A stretch of DNA of 51,305 nt from Chitinophagaceae bacterium (lineage in GTDB: Bacteria > Bacteroidota > Bacteroidia > Chitinophagales > Chitinophagaceae). The stretch lies in contig JANWIY010000038.1 of assembly GCA_025449645.1 (NCBI GenBank), positions 1 to 51,305 of the forward strand. Reading direction: 5' to 3'. How positions within the stretch are numbered: position 1 is the first letter of the stretch; each line of letters begins with the position of its first letter. The notes below the pieces were generated by a model. It was not told where the DNA came from. It did not search any database and saw only the letters and a program-made list of their open reading frames with translations. Position numbers and translations under genes: made by a program. Positions 16,643-26,587 of the stretch are shown here, in pieces.

Positions 16643-17782
16643 ATGGCCCTACCAAAATGCCGGATTCATCGGATTGCGGTCAGTTTTTTTTTCTTCCTGG
16701 CTGGAATCTGTTTTGCTTCATGGGCTTCACGCATCCCCGCTATTCAAGCCAAATTGAACCTTAACAATGCCGCGCTGGGGGCTGTCCTGTTTTGTCTGCC
16801 TGTCGGGTTGCTGACCTCTTTGCCTGTTGCAGGCTACCTGGTAGCCAGATTTGGTAGCAGGCTCATTGTGATCCTGGCTGCCGTACTATATGCTTCTACC
16901 CTTCCCATGCTGGGGTTTGCGCATTCGACAACGCAATTGATGATCACTTTATTTATATTCGGATTTGGTGGAAACCTGATGAATATTTCGATAAATACGC
17001 AGGCCGTCGGCGCAGAATCTTATTACAAAAAACCCATTATGGCGTCCTTCCATGGCATTTGGAGTCTGGCGGGTTTTACTGGAGCTGCCGTCGGCACTTT
17101 CATGGTAAGGTTTAGCATATTGCCGGGATACCATTATTTGTGTATTAGCGCATTTGCACTGGTGATCCTGCTGGTCTTTTCGCGTTTACTTGTTCCGCAG
17201 GATCGAAACCAGGATGAAAAGCTTCCGATTTTTGCCAGGCCCGACAGGGCCATACTCAATCTGGGATTGATTGCATTCTGTTCCATGATCTGTGAAGGCG
17301 CCATGTTCGACTGGAGCGGAATTTATTTCGAACATGTGGTGAGGCCTGGAAAAGCATGGATAACCGTCGGCTATACTGCTTTTATGTGCAGCATGGCCAC
17401 AGGAAGATTTGTAGGCGACTGGGTCGCATCCCGGCTGGGAATGAAGAGCATGCTGCAACTCAGCGGCACCTTAACTGCCGGAGGATTATTACTTGCGGTT
17501 TGCTTTCCGAATATTATTACTGCAACTCTGGGTTTTTTGCTGGTAGGTGCAGGCGTTTCTTCGGTAGTTCCCATGATCTATAGCGCTGCAGGCAGATCAA
17601 AAAATATGTCACCCGGAGTGGCCATAGCTGCCGTATCCACCATTGGTTACCTTGGCTTTTTAATCGGGCCGCCTTTTATCGGATTTATAGCCCAGGCCAG
17701 CAGCCTGCGCGTTTCCTTAGCCCTGATCGCGGTTATGGGAGCGATGATTGCCTTGATCGCCGGAAGAATGCGCGAAAACTAA
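16643..17782 (+). CDS. Major facilitator superfamily transporter, YbjJ-like
   Basis: Inner-membrane secondary transporter of 379 residues with about 12 hydrophobic segments. The N-terminus reads FFFFLAGICFASWASRIPAI, very similar in style to the YbjJ/fucose-permease-like branch of MFS. The loop between segments 2 and 3 has GYLVARFGSR, the MFS A-motif equivalent, and the second half repeats it as GDWVASRLGMKS. The substrate is unknown. It is convergent with prc, 15 bases apart. Confidence 0.85.
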   Translation: MALPKCRIHRIAVSFFFFLAGICFASWASRIPAIQAKLNLNNAALGAVLFCLPVGLLTSLPVAGYLVARFGSRLIVILAAVLYASTLPMLGFAHSTTQLMITLFIFGFGGNLMNISINTQAVGAESYYKKPIMASFHGIWSLAGFTGAAVGTFMVRFSILPGYHYLCISAFALVILLVFSRLLVPQDRNQDEKLPIFARPDRAILNLGLIAFCSMICEGAMFDWSGIYFEHVVRPGKAWITVGYTAFMCSMATGRFVGDWVASRLGMKSMLQLSGTLTAGGLLLAVCFPNIITATLGFLLVGAGVSSVVPMIYSAAGRSKNMSPGVAIAAVSTIGYLGFLIGPPFIGFIAQASSLRVSLALIAVMGAMIALIAGRMREN

Positions 17783-17797
17783 ACCGGAGAAAATTAA

Positions 17798-19948
17798 TTA
17801 CTTATTGTATACCAGATTTTTTCTTGAGATCATATCATCCATCACATTCACGGCTTCTTTCAGATAAATGTCCGTTTTGCGGCTGTCAAGCCATTGTTTA
17901 TAACGCTCAGCCTTATCCTTATCCTGATCATATTTTGCTGTGTCAACCGCCAGCGTTGTGATGTCCATGGGCACTTTCAGTTTGCTCACGGAATCAATCT
18001 GTTTAACCGTTGCCCGTACCTTTTTTTGTTCGGCCTCATAGGCTTCCAGGTTCAGGGGATATTGTTTATCATTTTGTTTATCGAGCCACGCAGCATCAGT
18101 TGAAATGGTACTGAATGCCGGATTGAGCCGGGTCCTTTCAATACTTTCGTTCCGGATATAATCTATATCATAAGCATATCTCCAGGTAGTGAAATCTGCC
18201 TTCGGCATTTCATCCCATGGGAGTGCATCGGGCTGGTCCTTTTCCCGGACCTTATAATGTTCGTACAAATCAGGAAGAACGATATCGGACGAAACACCCC
18301 GCAATTGGGTAGAACCACCATTAATCCGATAGAATTTCTGTAATGTCAATTTAATTGTTCCCAGAGGACCACCCATATCGCTAAATCCCAGGTCCTTGTC
18401 CAGCGGATAATTTCTTTGAACTGTTCCCTTACCATAGGTGCTTGTACTGCCAATGATAACACCGCGTTTGTAATCCTGAATAGCTGCAGCAAAAATCTCT
18501 GAAGCGGAGGCGCTGAATTCATTCACCATTACGGCAAATGGCCCCTCATACAAAACAGATCTGTCCTGATCGCTCAATATTTGCGGCCTGCCATCGCGGT
18601 CCCTCACCTGAACTACAGGGCCCTGGTCGACAAATAAACCAACCATCTGCACAACATCCCACAGGGATCCTCCGCCATTTCCGCGCAGATCGAGCACAAT
18701 CCCGTCAACCTTGGCTTCCTTGAGTTTTAGGATCTCATGGGCAACATCGATCGAGCAGCGGTTACCTCTCGGATTGTCGAAGTCAGCATAAAACTCGGGA
18801 AGATAAATATATCCGATCTTTCCTTTAGTGGTCTGCACGACCACGCTTTTTGCAAATTTTTCATCCTGCACAATCTCATCGCGAATGAGGGAAATGACTT
18901 TAACTGTTCCGTCTGCTTTCTTGAGCGTGAGACGAACTTCAGTTCCCTTATTTCCGCGGATGATCTTTACGGCATCTTCCACCATATCACTGGTCAGATC
19001 AACAGGTTCCTGGCTCCCCTGTGCGACTTTCATAATAATATCGCCAACATTAACCTGCCCGGATTTCCAGGCAGGGCTTCCGGTTACCAGGGTAACGATC
19101 TTAATAACTCCGTCTTCATCCCGCAGGGCGGCGCCGATGCCGAAAAACCTGCCGCTCATATCTTCATCAAAGGATCTTTTTTCTACCGGAGGGAAATAAT
19201 CGGTGTGCGGATCCATGCACTGCACAATCGTTTCTACGAAATCATTGAACTGGTCGTCGTCATTCGCTTTGATCAACTGATGAGTATAAAAGCGATCCAT
19301 TATCTTACCCGTTCTGTCCCTTGCATCTTTTTCCAGTTCTTCATTTGTTTTGGCAACAAAACCGGGTTTGCCTTTATCATTCTGCTGCTGTTCAAGTAAG
19401 TCGGCATACTTTTCCAGGGTGAGGTATTTCAGTTTTTTCCTGATCTCATCTTTTCGGATAGCTTCGGAAGCAGGATAATCCATTTTATCGTAGTCCAGGT
19501 TCACCGATTCCTGTTTGCTGAAATCGAATGGCTGAGCAAGGATTTCATGACAGAGATTTTGTGTTTCCTGAAGTCTCTTCCTGTATATTACATCCATTGC
19601 GGGGACAAATGCGACGGACGTTTTTCCGAGAATTTCATCGTCGATGCTGGTACCATATTTGGCAAATAATTCGTTAACATCGCTTTTCAGAAATGTTTTT
19701 TTCTCCACATCTACTTCAGAAAGATATTTTTTGAATACTTCCTTTGAAAAATTGTCGTCAATATTCTTCGGGCTATAGTGTTTTTTCTCCAGCATTTCGC
19801 CTACATCCCTCAGGATTTTTTCGTATTTGGTGGGCGGTTCAGAACTGAATGCAAACGTTTTCAGGGCCACTGCAACTCCAAGGGCGGAAATGAGCAAAAC
19901 AATGGGCAAATTCCTTTTATTAAACATATATGAAATCAATTTAGACAT
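17798..19948 (-). CDS. prc: Tail-specific (C-terminal processing) periplasmic protease Prc, peptidase S41
   Basis: Periplasmic serine/lysine-dyad protease that degrades or processes proteins from the C-terminus. With the ATG at 19948 it has 716 residues. Its parts are an N-terminal signal anchor (LPIVLLISALGVAVALK), a helical N-terminal region, a PDZ domain around 260-350 (GIGAALRDEDGVIKIV, GSPAWKSGQVNVGDIIM), the catalytic domain with a serine in EFSASASEIFAAA near residue 480 and K507 in TYGKGTVQ, and a C-terminal DUF3340-like region. A second ATG at 19927 (MFNKRNLPIV) gives a more standard signal sequence. The TTG-initiated form at 19957 is unlikely. Confidence 0.93.
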   Translation of the reverse strand: MSKLISYMFNKRNLPIVLLISALGVAVALKTFAFSSEPPTKYEKILRDVGEMLEKKHYSPKNIDDNFSKEVFKKYLSEVDVEKKTFLKSDVNELFAKYGTSIDDEILGKTSVAFVPAMDVIYRKRLQETQNLCHEILAQPFDFSKQESVNLDYDKMDYPASEAIRKDEIRKKLKYLTLEKYADLLEQQQNDKGKPGFVAKTNEELEKDARDRTGKIMDRFYTHQLIKANDDDQFNDFVETIVQCMDPHTDYFPPVEKRSFDEDMSGRFFGIGAALRDEDGVIKIVTLVTGSPAWKSGQVNVGDIIMKVAQGSQEPVDLTSDMVEDAVKIIRGNKGTEVRLTLKKADGTVKVISLIRDEIVQDEKFAKSVVVQTTKGKIGYIYLPEFYADFDNPRGNRCSIDVAHEILKLKEAKVDGIVLDLRGNGGGSLWDVVQMVGLFVDQGPVVQVRDRDGRPQILSDQDRSVLYEGPFAVMVNEFSASASEIFAAAIQDYKRGVIIGSTSTYGKGTVQRNYPLDKDLGFSDMGGPLGTIKLTLQKFYRINGGSTQLRGVSSDIVLPDLYEHYKVREKDQPDALPWDEMPKADFTTWRYAYDIDYIRNESIERTRLNPAFSTISTDAAWLDKQNDKQYPLNLEAYEAEQKKVRATVKQIDSVSKLKVPMDITTLAVDTAKYDQDKDKAERYKQWLDSRKTDIYLKEAVNVMDDMISRKNLVYNK

Positions 19949-19954
19949 GCGTTC

Positions 19955-19962
19955 CAAAAATA
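19955..19962 (-). promoter_or_regulatory. -7-like box (TATTTTTG) six bases upstream of the prc ATG
   Basis: On the minus strand TATTTTTG matches TAnnTTTG exactly and is followed by GAACGC and ATG (19948). No TTG lies at 19-21 bases upstream. If it is used, the mRNA would be nearly leaderless or translation would start at 19927. Confidence 0.35.
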
Positions 19963-20019
19963 ACGATTTATGCCTCCTTATTGTTGTTGTTGGCCAATTA
20001 TTAACGAGTACTCCTTGTT

Positions 20020-20047
20020 GGCCGGCGTGAATCCATGTTTGCCGGCC
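20020..20047. other. GC-rich hairpin upstream of tRNA-His
   Basis: GGCCGGC (20020-20026) and GCCGGCC (20041-20047) form a perfect 7-bp stem with a 14-base loop in the region between the prc start and the tRNA gene. No T tract follows. The role is unknown. Confidence 0.35.
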
Positions 20048-20108
20048 GAATACAGGATCATAACAGCGAAATATTGGATGCTGACCCGGATAATTCAGGA
20101 TTTTACTT

Positions 20109-20116
20109 TAGTTTTG
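20109..20116 (+). promoter_or_regulatory. -7 box (TAGTTTTG) of the tRNA-His gene
   Basis: Exact TAnnTTTG match ending 11 bases before the first encoded tRNA base. A canonical TTG at 19-21 bases upstream is not visible. Confidence 0.45.
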
Positions 20117-20127
20117 TTCACCCAAAC

Positions 20128-20202
20128 GGTGATTGTAGCTCAGCTGGTTAGAGCACTAGATTGTGGTTCTAGGGGTCGTGGGTTCGAACCCCATCAGTCA
20201 CC
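20128..20202 (+). tRNA. tRNA-His (anticodon GUG)
   Basis: Full cloverleaf. The acceptor GTGATTG (20129-20135) pairs with CAGTCAC (20195-20201), with the D arm GCTC/GAGC. The anticodon stem CTAGA/TCTAG holds GTG at 20163-20165, and the T arm is GTGGG-TTCGAAC-CCCAT. The extra G at 20128 can pair with the discriminator C at 20202, the G-1:C73 identity pair of tRNA-His. The CCA end is not completely encoded (CAA follows the discriminator). Confidence 0.97.
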
Positions 20203-20323
20203 CAATTTTTTTCTTCGTGATTTTTAGTTTGCTTTAACAAAACCCACCCTATTAAACTTTCTATCCGCCGCTCGTAAACAAACACCGCACCTCCTTCCCC
20301 TTTTAGCCGAATTTTGCGCCTGT

Positions 20324-23008
20324 ATGATAAAAATTTACTCACACCGTTTTCTATTGGGCTTTTTCCTGCTTCTAAACGCCGGGGTTTCCATGGCTCAGGA
20401 TGACCAACCGGCAACCCCTGCGATCTCCGCAATGGGCCGGCATGCTCCGGCAATTGGTCATTTTTACGGACGCATCGTGGATGGCAAAACCAATAAAGGC
20501 ATGAGTGGTGTGTCTGTGCAGTTGGTCCAATCGATATTTAATCCTGTCACTAAAGCAAAGCGGGATTCGGTGATCGAGGGTCAGATCACGGAACCTAAGG
20601 GAGATTTTAGTTTTACCAACCTCCCCATTCTCGGATCATATCAATTAAAAGTAACTGCTATCGGTTATAAGTTGTTCACCGAAGCAATTGCTTTCAACTT
20701 GAAGCTTGGTCAGAGTTCAGATCCGGAATTGCGAGCAAATGCAGTGGACAAGGATCTCGGAAATATAAAGATCCAGGTGGATGCGGAAACATTAAGCTCA
20801 GTGGTTGTTACGTCCTCCAAGCCACTCATTCAACTGGGTATCGACAGGAAAATATATAATGTGGAAAAAGACATTGCAGCGCCGGGTGGGTCCGCAGTGG
20901 ATATTATGAGAAATATTCCTTCGCTGGCAGTAGATATAGACGGAAACGTTACACTGAGGAACACAGCTCCGACTATTTTTATTGATGGCAGGCCAACAAC
21001 ACTAACACTCGACCAGATCCCATCAGACGATATCGAGAGCGTGGAAATCATCACCAACCCGGGCGCCAAATATGACGCATCCGGCGGAACTGCCGGGATC
21101 CTGAATATCATAATGAAAAAGAATCGCAAAGCCGGATACAATGGCAATGTACGCGCAGGTGTCGATAAGCGCGGTGGATATAACGCAGGTGGCAGCCTCA
21201 ATGTGAAGCAAGGGAAGCTGAACTTTTTTGGAAGCGGAAATTTCAGGGAGCGCAAAACCATTTCCCCAGGAACCACCGACCGGCTGACCTTTATCAGTGA
21301 TCCGGAAAACAAACTTCACCAGGTTGATAATAATGTGAACAGCGGATATTTTGTTTTCGGCAGGGTGGGCCTTGACTACCTCATTGATAACCGCAATACA
21401 CTTTCTTTGTCCGGGACCCTGGTGCACGGCACATTTAAGCCGACTACCAATAGTCAGCTTACGCTCGATTCCCTTTTCAGCAACGGGTACAGCAATAGTT
21501 CCTTTACTCAGCGCAATTCACTTACCAACGATGCCTTTAATAATAAGCAGGGTATGGTCAGCTTTAAACACACGTTTCCCAAAGCAGGTGAAGAATGGTC
21601 GTCCGACATGAATTACAGCTCTGGAAACAATCCGAGTTTCAACAGCACCACATCCGATATTTATCAGACCATCGGTGCTCCGGATTTCAGCGTCTACAGC
21701 CAGCAGCAGCAGGGAAATGGAACCAATCAATACATAACCGCTCAAACAGATTATACCAATCCCTTTTCGGATAAATCCAAACTGGAAGCGGGTGCAAGAG
21801 TAGCTGCGCGAAATGTAAGCAGCCTCAACAATACAAGCATACTCGATGAAACCGGCAAAGAAATTTTTCAGCCGCTGCTTTCCTCAAATTATAATTACCA
21901 TGACCGGGTTATTGCCGGTTATTTGACGTATACAAACACGATCGGTCATTTAGGATACCAGCTGGGCCTGCGCGCTGAAAATTCAAATTATCACGGATAC
22001 AGCACCTTTGCCGTTAAAGACGGACAAAATCCAGGCAGCATAAAAGATACGGCCGGCAGCTTCAGCAACAATTACCCCGTCAGTCTTTTCCCAAGTTTCT
22101 ATCTCTCCTATAAAATAAATGATAACGATGAACTGCAGTTCAACTATACAAGAAGGATTGACCGTCCGAATTTTTTCCAGCTTTTCCCTTTTACCGATTA
22201 TTCCGATTCACTGAATCTCAACAAAGGTAATCCGGACCTCAGGCCCCAGTTCACGAATTCCGTTGAGCTGAATTATCAGAAAACCTATAAAGGCAGCAAT
22301 AGCTTTCTGGCATCCGTATATTATAAATACACGACCGATCTGATTACCCGTTATCAGAGCAAGGAAATCAATCCGATTACCGATTCCTTAGTACTTATCA
22401 ATACTTTTATAAATGCACAGTCAAGTTATGTCGGTGGGCTCGAACTCATCGGAAGGAATTCCATTACTCCCTGGTGGGATCTTACCAGCAACCTGAATAT
22501 ATTTACATCGAAAATAAACACCGCAGATTCCATTCAGACTTCACCTGCCAACTACAGCTGGTTTGCCAAGCTGAACAGCACGTTTAAATTGCCAGGGAAT
22601 TTTACCCTGCAGCTTACCGGAGATTATACATCTAAAACCGTACTTCCTCCAGGAGGATCGGCCAGCCAATCAGGTCCGGGTTGGGGGCCGACCGTGAGCG
22701 GAAATTCCCAGGGTTACTCCAAGCCCACAGGTACCGTGAACGCCTCCCTGAGATTTGAATTCCTTAAAAAGAAAGCTGCCAATATAACGCTCAGCATAGA
22801 TGATATTTTCAAAACGCGTAGATCCGATGTATTTATCAATTCTGCCTATTCAACACAGGAAACATATCGCATCCGGGATCCGCAATTTGTCAGACTCCAA
22901 TTCAACTACCGGTTCGGAAAATTCGACACAGCACTTTTCAAAAGGAAAAACAACAAGGCTGAGCAGGATAATATCCCTCAAAACGGTACGGAAGGGCCTA
23001 TGAATTAA
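20324..23008 (+). CDS. Outer-membrane beta-barrel receptor with carboxypeptidase-regulatory-like and plug domains (TonB-dependent-receptor-like)
   Basis: Outer-membrane protein of 894 residues. Signal peptide about 1-24 (RFLLGFFLLLNAGVSMAQ). A CarboxypepD_reg-like beta-sandwich spans about 45-135 (GRIVDGKTNKGMSGVSVQLV). A plug-like domain follows, containing RNIPSLAVDIDGNVTLRN and IESVEIITNPGAKYDASGG, and then an OMP_b-brl_3-type barrel (TRRIDRPNFFQLFPFTDYSD, GNPDLRPQFTNSVELNYQ) to the C-terminus. I see no SusD partner, so it is not a classical SusCD pair. The ligand is unknown. A TTTTG lies 7 bases before the ATG. Confidence 0.88.
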   Translation: MIKIYSHRFLLGFFLLLNAGVSMAQDDQPATPAISAMGRHAPAIGHFYGRIVDGKTNKGMSGVSVQLVQSIFNPVTKAKRDSVIEGQITEPKGDFSFTNLPILGSYQLKVTAIGYKLFTEAIAFNLKLGQSSDPELRANAVDKDLGNIKIQVDAETLSSVVVTSSKPLIQLGIDRKIYNVEKDIAAPGGSAVDIMRNIPSLAVDIDGNVTLRNTAPTIFIDGRPTTLTLDQIPSDDIESVEIITNPGAKYDASGGTAGILNIIMKKNRKAGYNGNVRAGVDKRGGYNAGGSLNVKQGKLNFFGSGNFRERKTISPGTTDRLTFISDPENKLHQVDNNVNSGYFVFGRVGLDYLIDNRNTLSLSGTLVHGTFKPTTNSQLTLDSLFSNGYSNSSFTQRNSLTNDAFNNKQGMVSFKHTFPKAGEEWSSDMNYSSGNNPSFNSTTSDIYQTIGAPDFSVYSQQQQGNGTNQYITAQTDYTNPFSDKSKLEAGARVAARNVSSLNNTSILDETGKEIFQPLLSSNYNYHDRVIAGYLTYTNTIGHLGYQLGLRAENSNYHGYSTFAVKDGQNPGSIKDTAGSFSNNYPVSLFPSFYLSYKINDNDELQFNYTRRIDRPNFFQLFPFTDYSDSLNLNKGNPDLRPQFTNSVELNYQKTYKGSNSFLASVYYKYTTDLITRYQSKEINPITDSLVLINTFINAQSSYVGGLELIGRNSITPWWDLTSNLNIFTSKINTADSIQTSPANYSWFAKLNSTFKLPGNFTLQLTGDYTSKTVLPPGGSASQSGPGWGPTVSGNSQGYSKPTGTVNASLRFEFLKKKAANITLSIDDIFKTRRSDVFINSAYSTQETYRIRDPQFVRLQFNYRFGKFDTALFKRKNNKAEQDNIPQNGTEGPMN

Positions 23009-23016
23009 GGCCTTCC
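22990..23016 (+). terminator. Hairpin over the receptor-gene stop codon
   Basis: GGAAGGGCCT (22990-22999) pairs with AGGCCTTCC (23008-23016) with one bulged G and an 8-base loop containing the stop region. GGGTTATTTC follows. This is a candidate weak intrinsic terminator. Confidence 0.5.
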
Positions 23017-23119
23017 GGGTTATTTCACCGTATTCTTCCACTTGTATCAATTTTTTACTTTCATGGTTATACTGTAAAATTGCACGCCTTCGGGCATGTT
23101 AAACACATTATAAAAGAGT

Positions 23120-25465
23120 ATGGCGAAGAATTTATTAATCGTGGAGTCACCGGCAAAGGCAAGGACGATAGAGAAGATTTTAGGGGAGGATTTCGAGGTA
23201 AGAAGCTGTTATGGCCATATCCGGGACCTTGAAAAGGAGGACATGGGCATAGATCTGAAAAATAAATATAAGCCCCGTTATTTTGTTCCCGATGAAAAAC
23301 AAAAAGTGGTCAGGGAACTAAAGACCATAGCGAAGAAATCTGGAGAAGTTTGGCTGGCAACAGATGAGGACAGGGAAGGCGAAGCCATCAGCTGGCACCT
23401 GTGTGAAGTATTGGGCCTTGATCCCAACACGACAAAGCGGATCGTTTTTCATGAAATTACCAAGCCTGCCATTCAATCGGCCGTTCAGCATCCACGAACC
23501 GTGGATATGAACCTGGTTAATGCACAACAGGCCCGCCGTATTCTGGACCGCATTGTTGGATTTGAATTAAGCCCTGTCCTTTGGCGGAAGATGAGCATGA
23601 AGAACAACCTGAGTGCAGGAAGGGTGCAGAGCGTGGCTGTACGCATTATTGCGGAAAGGGAAAGGGAGATCAATGCTTTTGCAGCGGTAAGTACATTCAG
23701 AATTGAAGCTTTATTTACTGCAAAGGATATATCAGGAAAAAACGTAGTTTTTTCTGCTGAGGGCAGGAAATTTTCCCGGGAAGCGGACGCGGAAGAATTT
23801 CTGAAAAGCTGTACAAACGCAAAATTTGCGGTCACCGACATCCAGGTAAGGCCCGGAAAGAAATCTCCTGCCGCGCCATTCACCACCTCCACCCTGCAGC
23901 AGGAAGCGTCCCGCAAGCTTGGATATTCTGTCAGCCGCACCATGGTGCTCGCCCAGAAATTATATGAAAGCGGGCAGATCACTTATATGAGAACAGACAG
24001 TGTGAGTTTGAGTGAAACCGCCATGGAAAACCTGAAAAGCGAGATCAGCAATAAGTTTGGCAGGCCATATTATCAGCAGCGCGCATTCAAAAATAAAAAT
24101 GAGAGTGCTCAGGAAGCGCATGAAGCCATCCGGCCTACTTATATGGAAAATATGAGCGTGGAGGACGCCGACTGCCGGCGCTTGTATGAATTGATCTGGA
24201 AAAGAACAATGGCTTCACAAATGGCAGACGCGGAACTGGAAAAAACGATTGCCATCATTCAGATCTCTACCAATAAGGAAGAATTAAAAGCATCCGGAGA
24301 AGTATTGAAGTTCGACGGTTTCCTAAAAGTATACCGGGAAGATAAAGATGACGACGAAATTACTGAAGATGAGCATCAGGAAGGCATGTTACCGCCGCTT
24401 GGGTTAAACCAGCTACTCCCGCTGGCAGAAATAAACGCCACGGAAAGATTTAGCCGCCCCCTGCCACGCTACACCGAAGCATCACTGGTAAAAAAGCTTG
24501 AAGAATTGGGCATTGGCCGGCCTTCCACATATGCACCTACAATTTCCACAATATTGAAAAGAGGATATGTGGAGAAACGGGACAAAGAAGGGATGATCCG
24601 CCAATTCAGGATATTGAAATTAAAAAACAATATCATCAGCAAATTAGGCAGTCAGGAAACGACCGGTGCGGAAAAATCAAAATTATTTCCAACCGACCTC
24701 GGATTGGTAGTCACCGATTTCCTGAAGCTTTATTTTGATGATATTATGGACTATCATTTTACTGCACGTATTGAAGAAGAATTTGATGAAGTCGCGAACG
24801 GTAAGCTGGCATGGAATATTATGATAGATGAATTCTACCTGCCTTTTAAAAAGGATGTAGACAATACCATTGAAAAAGCGGAACGGATCAGCGGAGAAAG
24901 GGAGCTGGGCATCGACCCGGTGACAGGCAAGAAAGTAATTGCCCGTATGGGCCGCTACGGCCCCATGGTCCAGATCGGAGAACAGAATGATGAAGAAAAA
25001 CCAAAGTTCGCAAAGCTCAAGAACACCCAGAGCATTGAAACCATCAATCTGGCGGAAGCCATGGAATTATTCCGCCTGCCCCGGATTCTCGGGTCATTTG
25101 AAGCCAATGAGGTCAGCGTAAACATCGGAAGATTCGGGCCCTATATTGCGCACGATAAGAAATTCTATTCCCTGGGCAAGGAATTTGATCCCTATACCAT
25201 CAGCTTTGAAGAAGCCACTCCCATCATAGTTGAAAAAAGGGTGGCAAAGGAACAACGTACCATTAAAGTATTTGAAAAAGAAAAGATCCAACTGCTTCGC
25301 GGCCCTTACGGTCCTTACATAAAACAGGGACTCCGCAATTATAAAATCCCCAAAGAAAAACAGGAGCACGTAGAGGGGCTTGAATTAAACGAGATCAAAG
25401 CCATCATCGAAGATGTGAAGGCCAACCCCCCGAAAAGGGTTCCCCGGAAAAAGAAATCCTCATAA
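23120..25465 (+). CDS. topA: DNA topoisomerase I (type IA)
   Basis: Relaxes negatively supercoiled DNA through a single-strand break. At 781 residues it starts MAKNLLIVESPAKARTIEKI, the Toprim strand and acidic site, with DEDREGEAISWHL as the second Toprim motif. The catalytic tyrosine is Y289 in QITYMRTDSVSLSE. GIGRPSTYAPTISTI is also characteristic. The C-terminus has Toprim_C-type repeats (MGRYGPMVQIG, IGRFGPYIAHD, LRGPYGPYIKQG) instead of zinc ribbons and a basic tail RVPRKKKSS. Gene spacing suggests it is transcribed alone or read through into the SirB1-like gene 173 bases later. Confidence 0.97.
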   Translation: MAKNLLIVESPAKARTIEKILGEDFEVRSCYGHIRDLEKEDMGIDLKNKYKPRYFVPDEKQKVVRELKTIAKKSGEVWLATDEDREGEAISWHLCEVLGLDPNTTKRIVFHEITKPAIQSAVQHPRTVDMNLVNAQQARRILDRIVGFELSPVLWRKMSMKNNLSAGRVQSVAVRIIAEREREINAFAAVSTFRIEALFTAKDISGKNVVFSAEGRKFSREADAEEFLKSCTNAKFAVTDIQVRPGKKSPAAPFTTSTLQQEASRKLGYSVSRTMVLAQKLYESGQITYMRTDSVSLSETAMENLKSEISNKFGRPYYQQRAFKNKNESAQEAHEAIRPTYMENMSVEDADCRRLYELIWKRTMASQMADAELEKTIAIIQISTNKEELKASGEVLKFDGFLKVYREDKDDDEITEDEHQEGMLPPLGLNQLLPLAEINATERFSRPLPRYTEASLVKKLEELGIGRPSTYAPTISTILKRGYVEKRDKEGMIRQFRILKLKNNIISKLGSQETTGAEKSKLFPTDLGLVVTDFLKLYFDDIMDYHFTARIEEEFDEVANGKLAWNIMIDEFYLPFKKDVDNTIEKAERISGERELGIDPVTGKKVIARMGRYGPMVQIGEQNDEEKPKFAKLKNTQSIETINLAEAMELFRLPRILGSFEANEVSVNIGRFGPYIAHDKKFYSLGKEFDPYTISFEEATPIIVEKRVAKEQRTIKVFEKEKIQLLRGPYGPYIKQGLRNYKIPKEKQEHVEGLELNEIKAIIEDVKANPPKRVPRKKKSS

Positions 25466-25637
25466 GATTTTTGCAATTTCTGCGTTATTCATGGAGACAG
25501 CATCAATGGGCTATCCATGAAATAAACACCCCGGAAGGGTTTGTGGATAAGATTCCCATTGCCGTTTTTTTAACTTCCGCGATATTCATCTCCGTTATCC
25601 CCGGCTGTATATCGCCTGAAGATAAAACATCCACCCC

Positions 25638-26510
25638 ATGCAGGAATCAAAAGAAATCAAGGCTTTGTTTCATCTCATTGATGATCCGGACGAAGAAGTC
25701 TTTACTACGATCAGCAACCGTATCATCAGTTACGGCAGGGGCATCATTCCCAACCTGGAATATCTTTGGGAGAATACGGTTCAGGGAACTATTCAGGAAA
25801 GGATCGAAATGCTTATTCACCGCCTGCATTACCGCGACCTCACTGAAGATTTCCAACGATGGAAAACCAGCAGTTATCAGGACCTGCTCACGGCCACCCT
25901 GCTTGTTTCAAAATTTCAGTATCCGGATCTCGGCACCAGCGCCGTACTTCAGGAAATGGAAAAGCTGCGCCGGAACATATGGCTGGAGCTGAACAGTTAT
26001 CTTACCCCGCTGGAACAGATCAACGTGCTTACGAGTATCATTTACGGATATTATAACCTGAAAGGAACTGAGGTAGGCTATCAGCACCCCGAGGAATTCC
26101 TGATCAACAAACTGATAGAAACTAAAAGAGGGAATACCATGATCAATGGTATCGTATACCTCCTTCTCTGCGAACTGCTCGATATACCCGTTAAAGCCGT
26201 TAATATTCCGAGGCAGTTTGTATTGGCTTATATCAAACCGGATTATAGTGAAGAAGCTTCTATGAAGGAGCCACAGGACCGGATTGAGTTTTTTATTGAT
26301 CCTATGAGCGGACAGGTCTTTACTCATAAAGACGTCAATAATTATTTCACCCGGATTGCAATTACGCCGGCTGCCATTCATTTCAAACCAATGAATCACC
26401 TGCGAATTATCCAGACCCTGCTGGAAGAATTCAGCAAATGTTTCGATAATGAATCCAATCTCTACAAAAAAACTGAGCTGCTCATGCTCTCCCGCATGCT
26501 GAACGAATAA
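25638..26510 (+). CDS. SirB1-like / transglutaminase-like family protein
   Basis: Cytoplasmic protein of 290 residues resembling the Transglut_core2 (SirB1) family, whose members are mostly of unknown biochemical role. Visible landmarks are TPLEQINVLTSIIYGYYNLKG (about 115-135), the core KRGNTMINGIVYLLLCELL and PVKAVNIPRQFVLAYI (about 168-205), and FFIDPMSGQVFTHKDVN, comparable to the RGNP...LA.RLG.....PGHF pattern of SirB1. The canonical GHF is PRQF here, so an active transglutaminase-type triad cannot be confirmed. No signal peptide. It sits between topA and the mscS-like gene on the same strand. Confidence 0.65.
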   Translation: MQESKEIKALFHLIDDPDEEVFTTISNRIISYGRGIIPNLEYLWENTVQGTIQERIEMLIHRLHYRDLTEDFQRWKTSSYQDLLTATLLVSKFQYPDLGTSAVLQEMEKLRRNIWLELNSYLTPLEQINVLTSIIYGYYNLKGTEVGYQHPEEFLINKLIETKRGNTMINGIVYLLLCELLDIPVKAVNIPRQFVLAYIKPDYSEEASMKEPQDRIEFFIDPMSGQVFTHKDVNNYFTRIAITPAAIHFKPMNHLRIIQTLLEEFSKCFDNESNLYKKTELLMLSRMLNE

Positions 26511-26587
26511 TAGCTGGCACGAAAAATGCAATTTGTGAACAGCCCGGCTAGCCTTTTGCCTTAATTTGCCGATAAAATCACCAGAAT

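Noticed and set aside
18737..19399. 220-codon open frame on the plus strand inside prc
   Set aside because: It lies wholly antisense to a well-supported S41 protease gene and shows no family resemblance; it is a frame shadow.
20324..23008. SusC/SusD-type glycan-uptake locus
   Set aside because: No SusD-like lipoprotein gene adjoins the barrel receptor; the next gene is topA, and the barrel type is OMP_b-brl_3-like.
25471..25992. 173-codon open frame between topA and the SirB1-like gene
   Set aside because: Its second two-thirds overlap the SirB1-like gene in another frame and the first part has no recognisable features.
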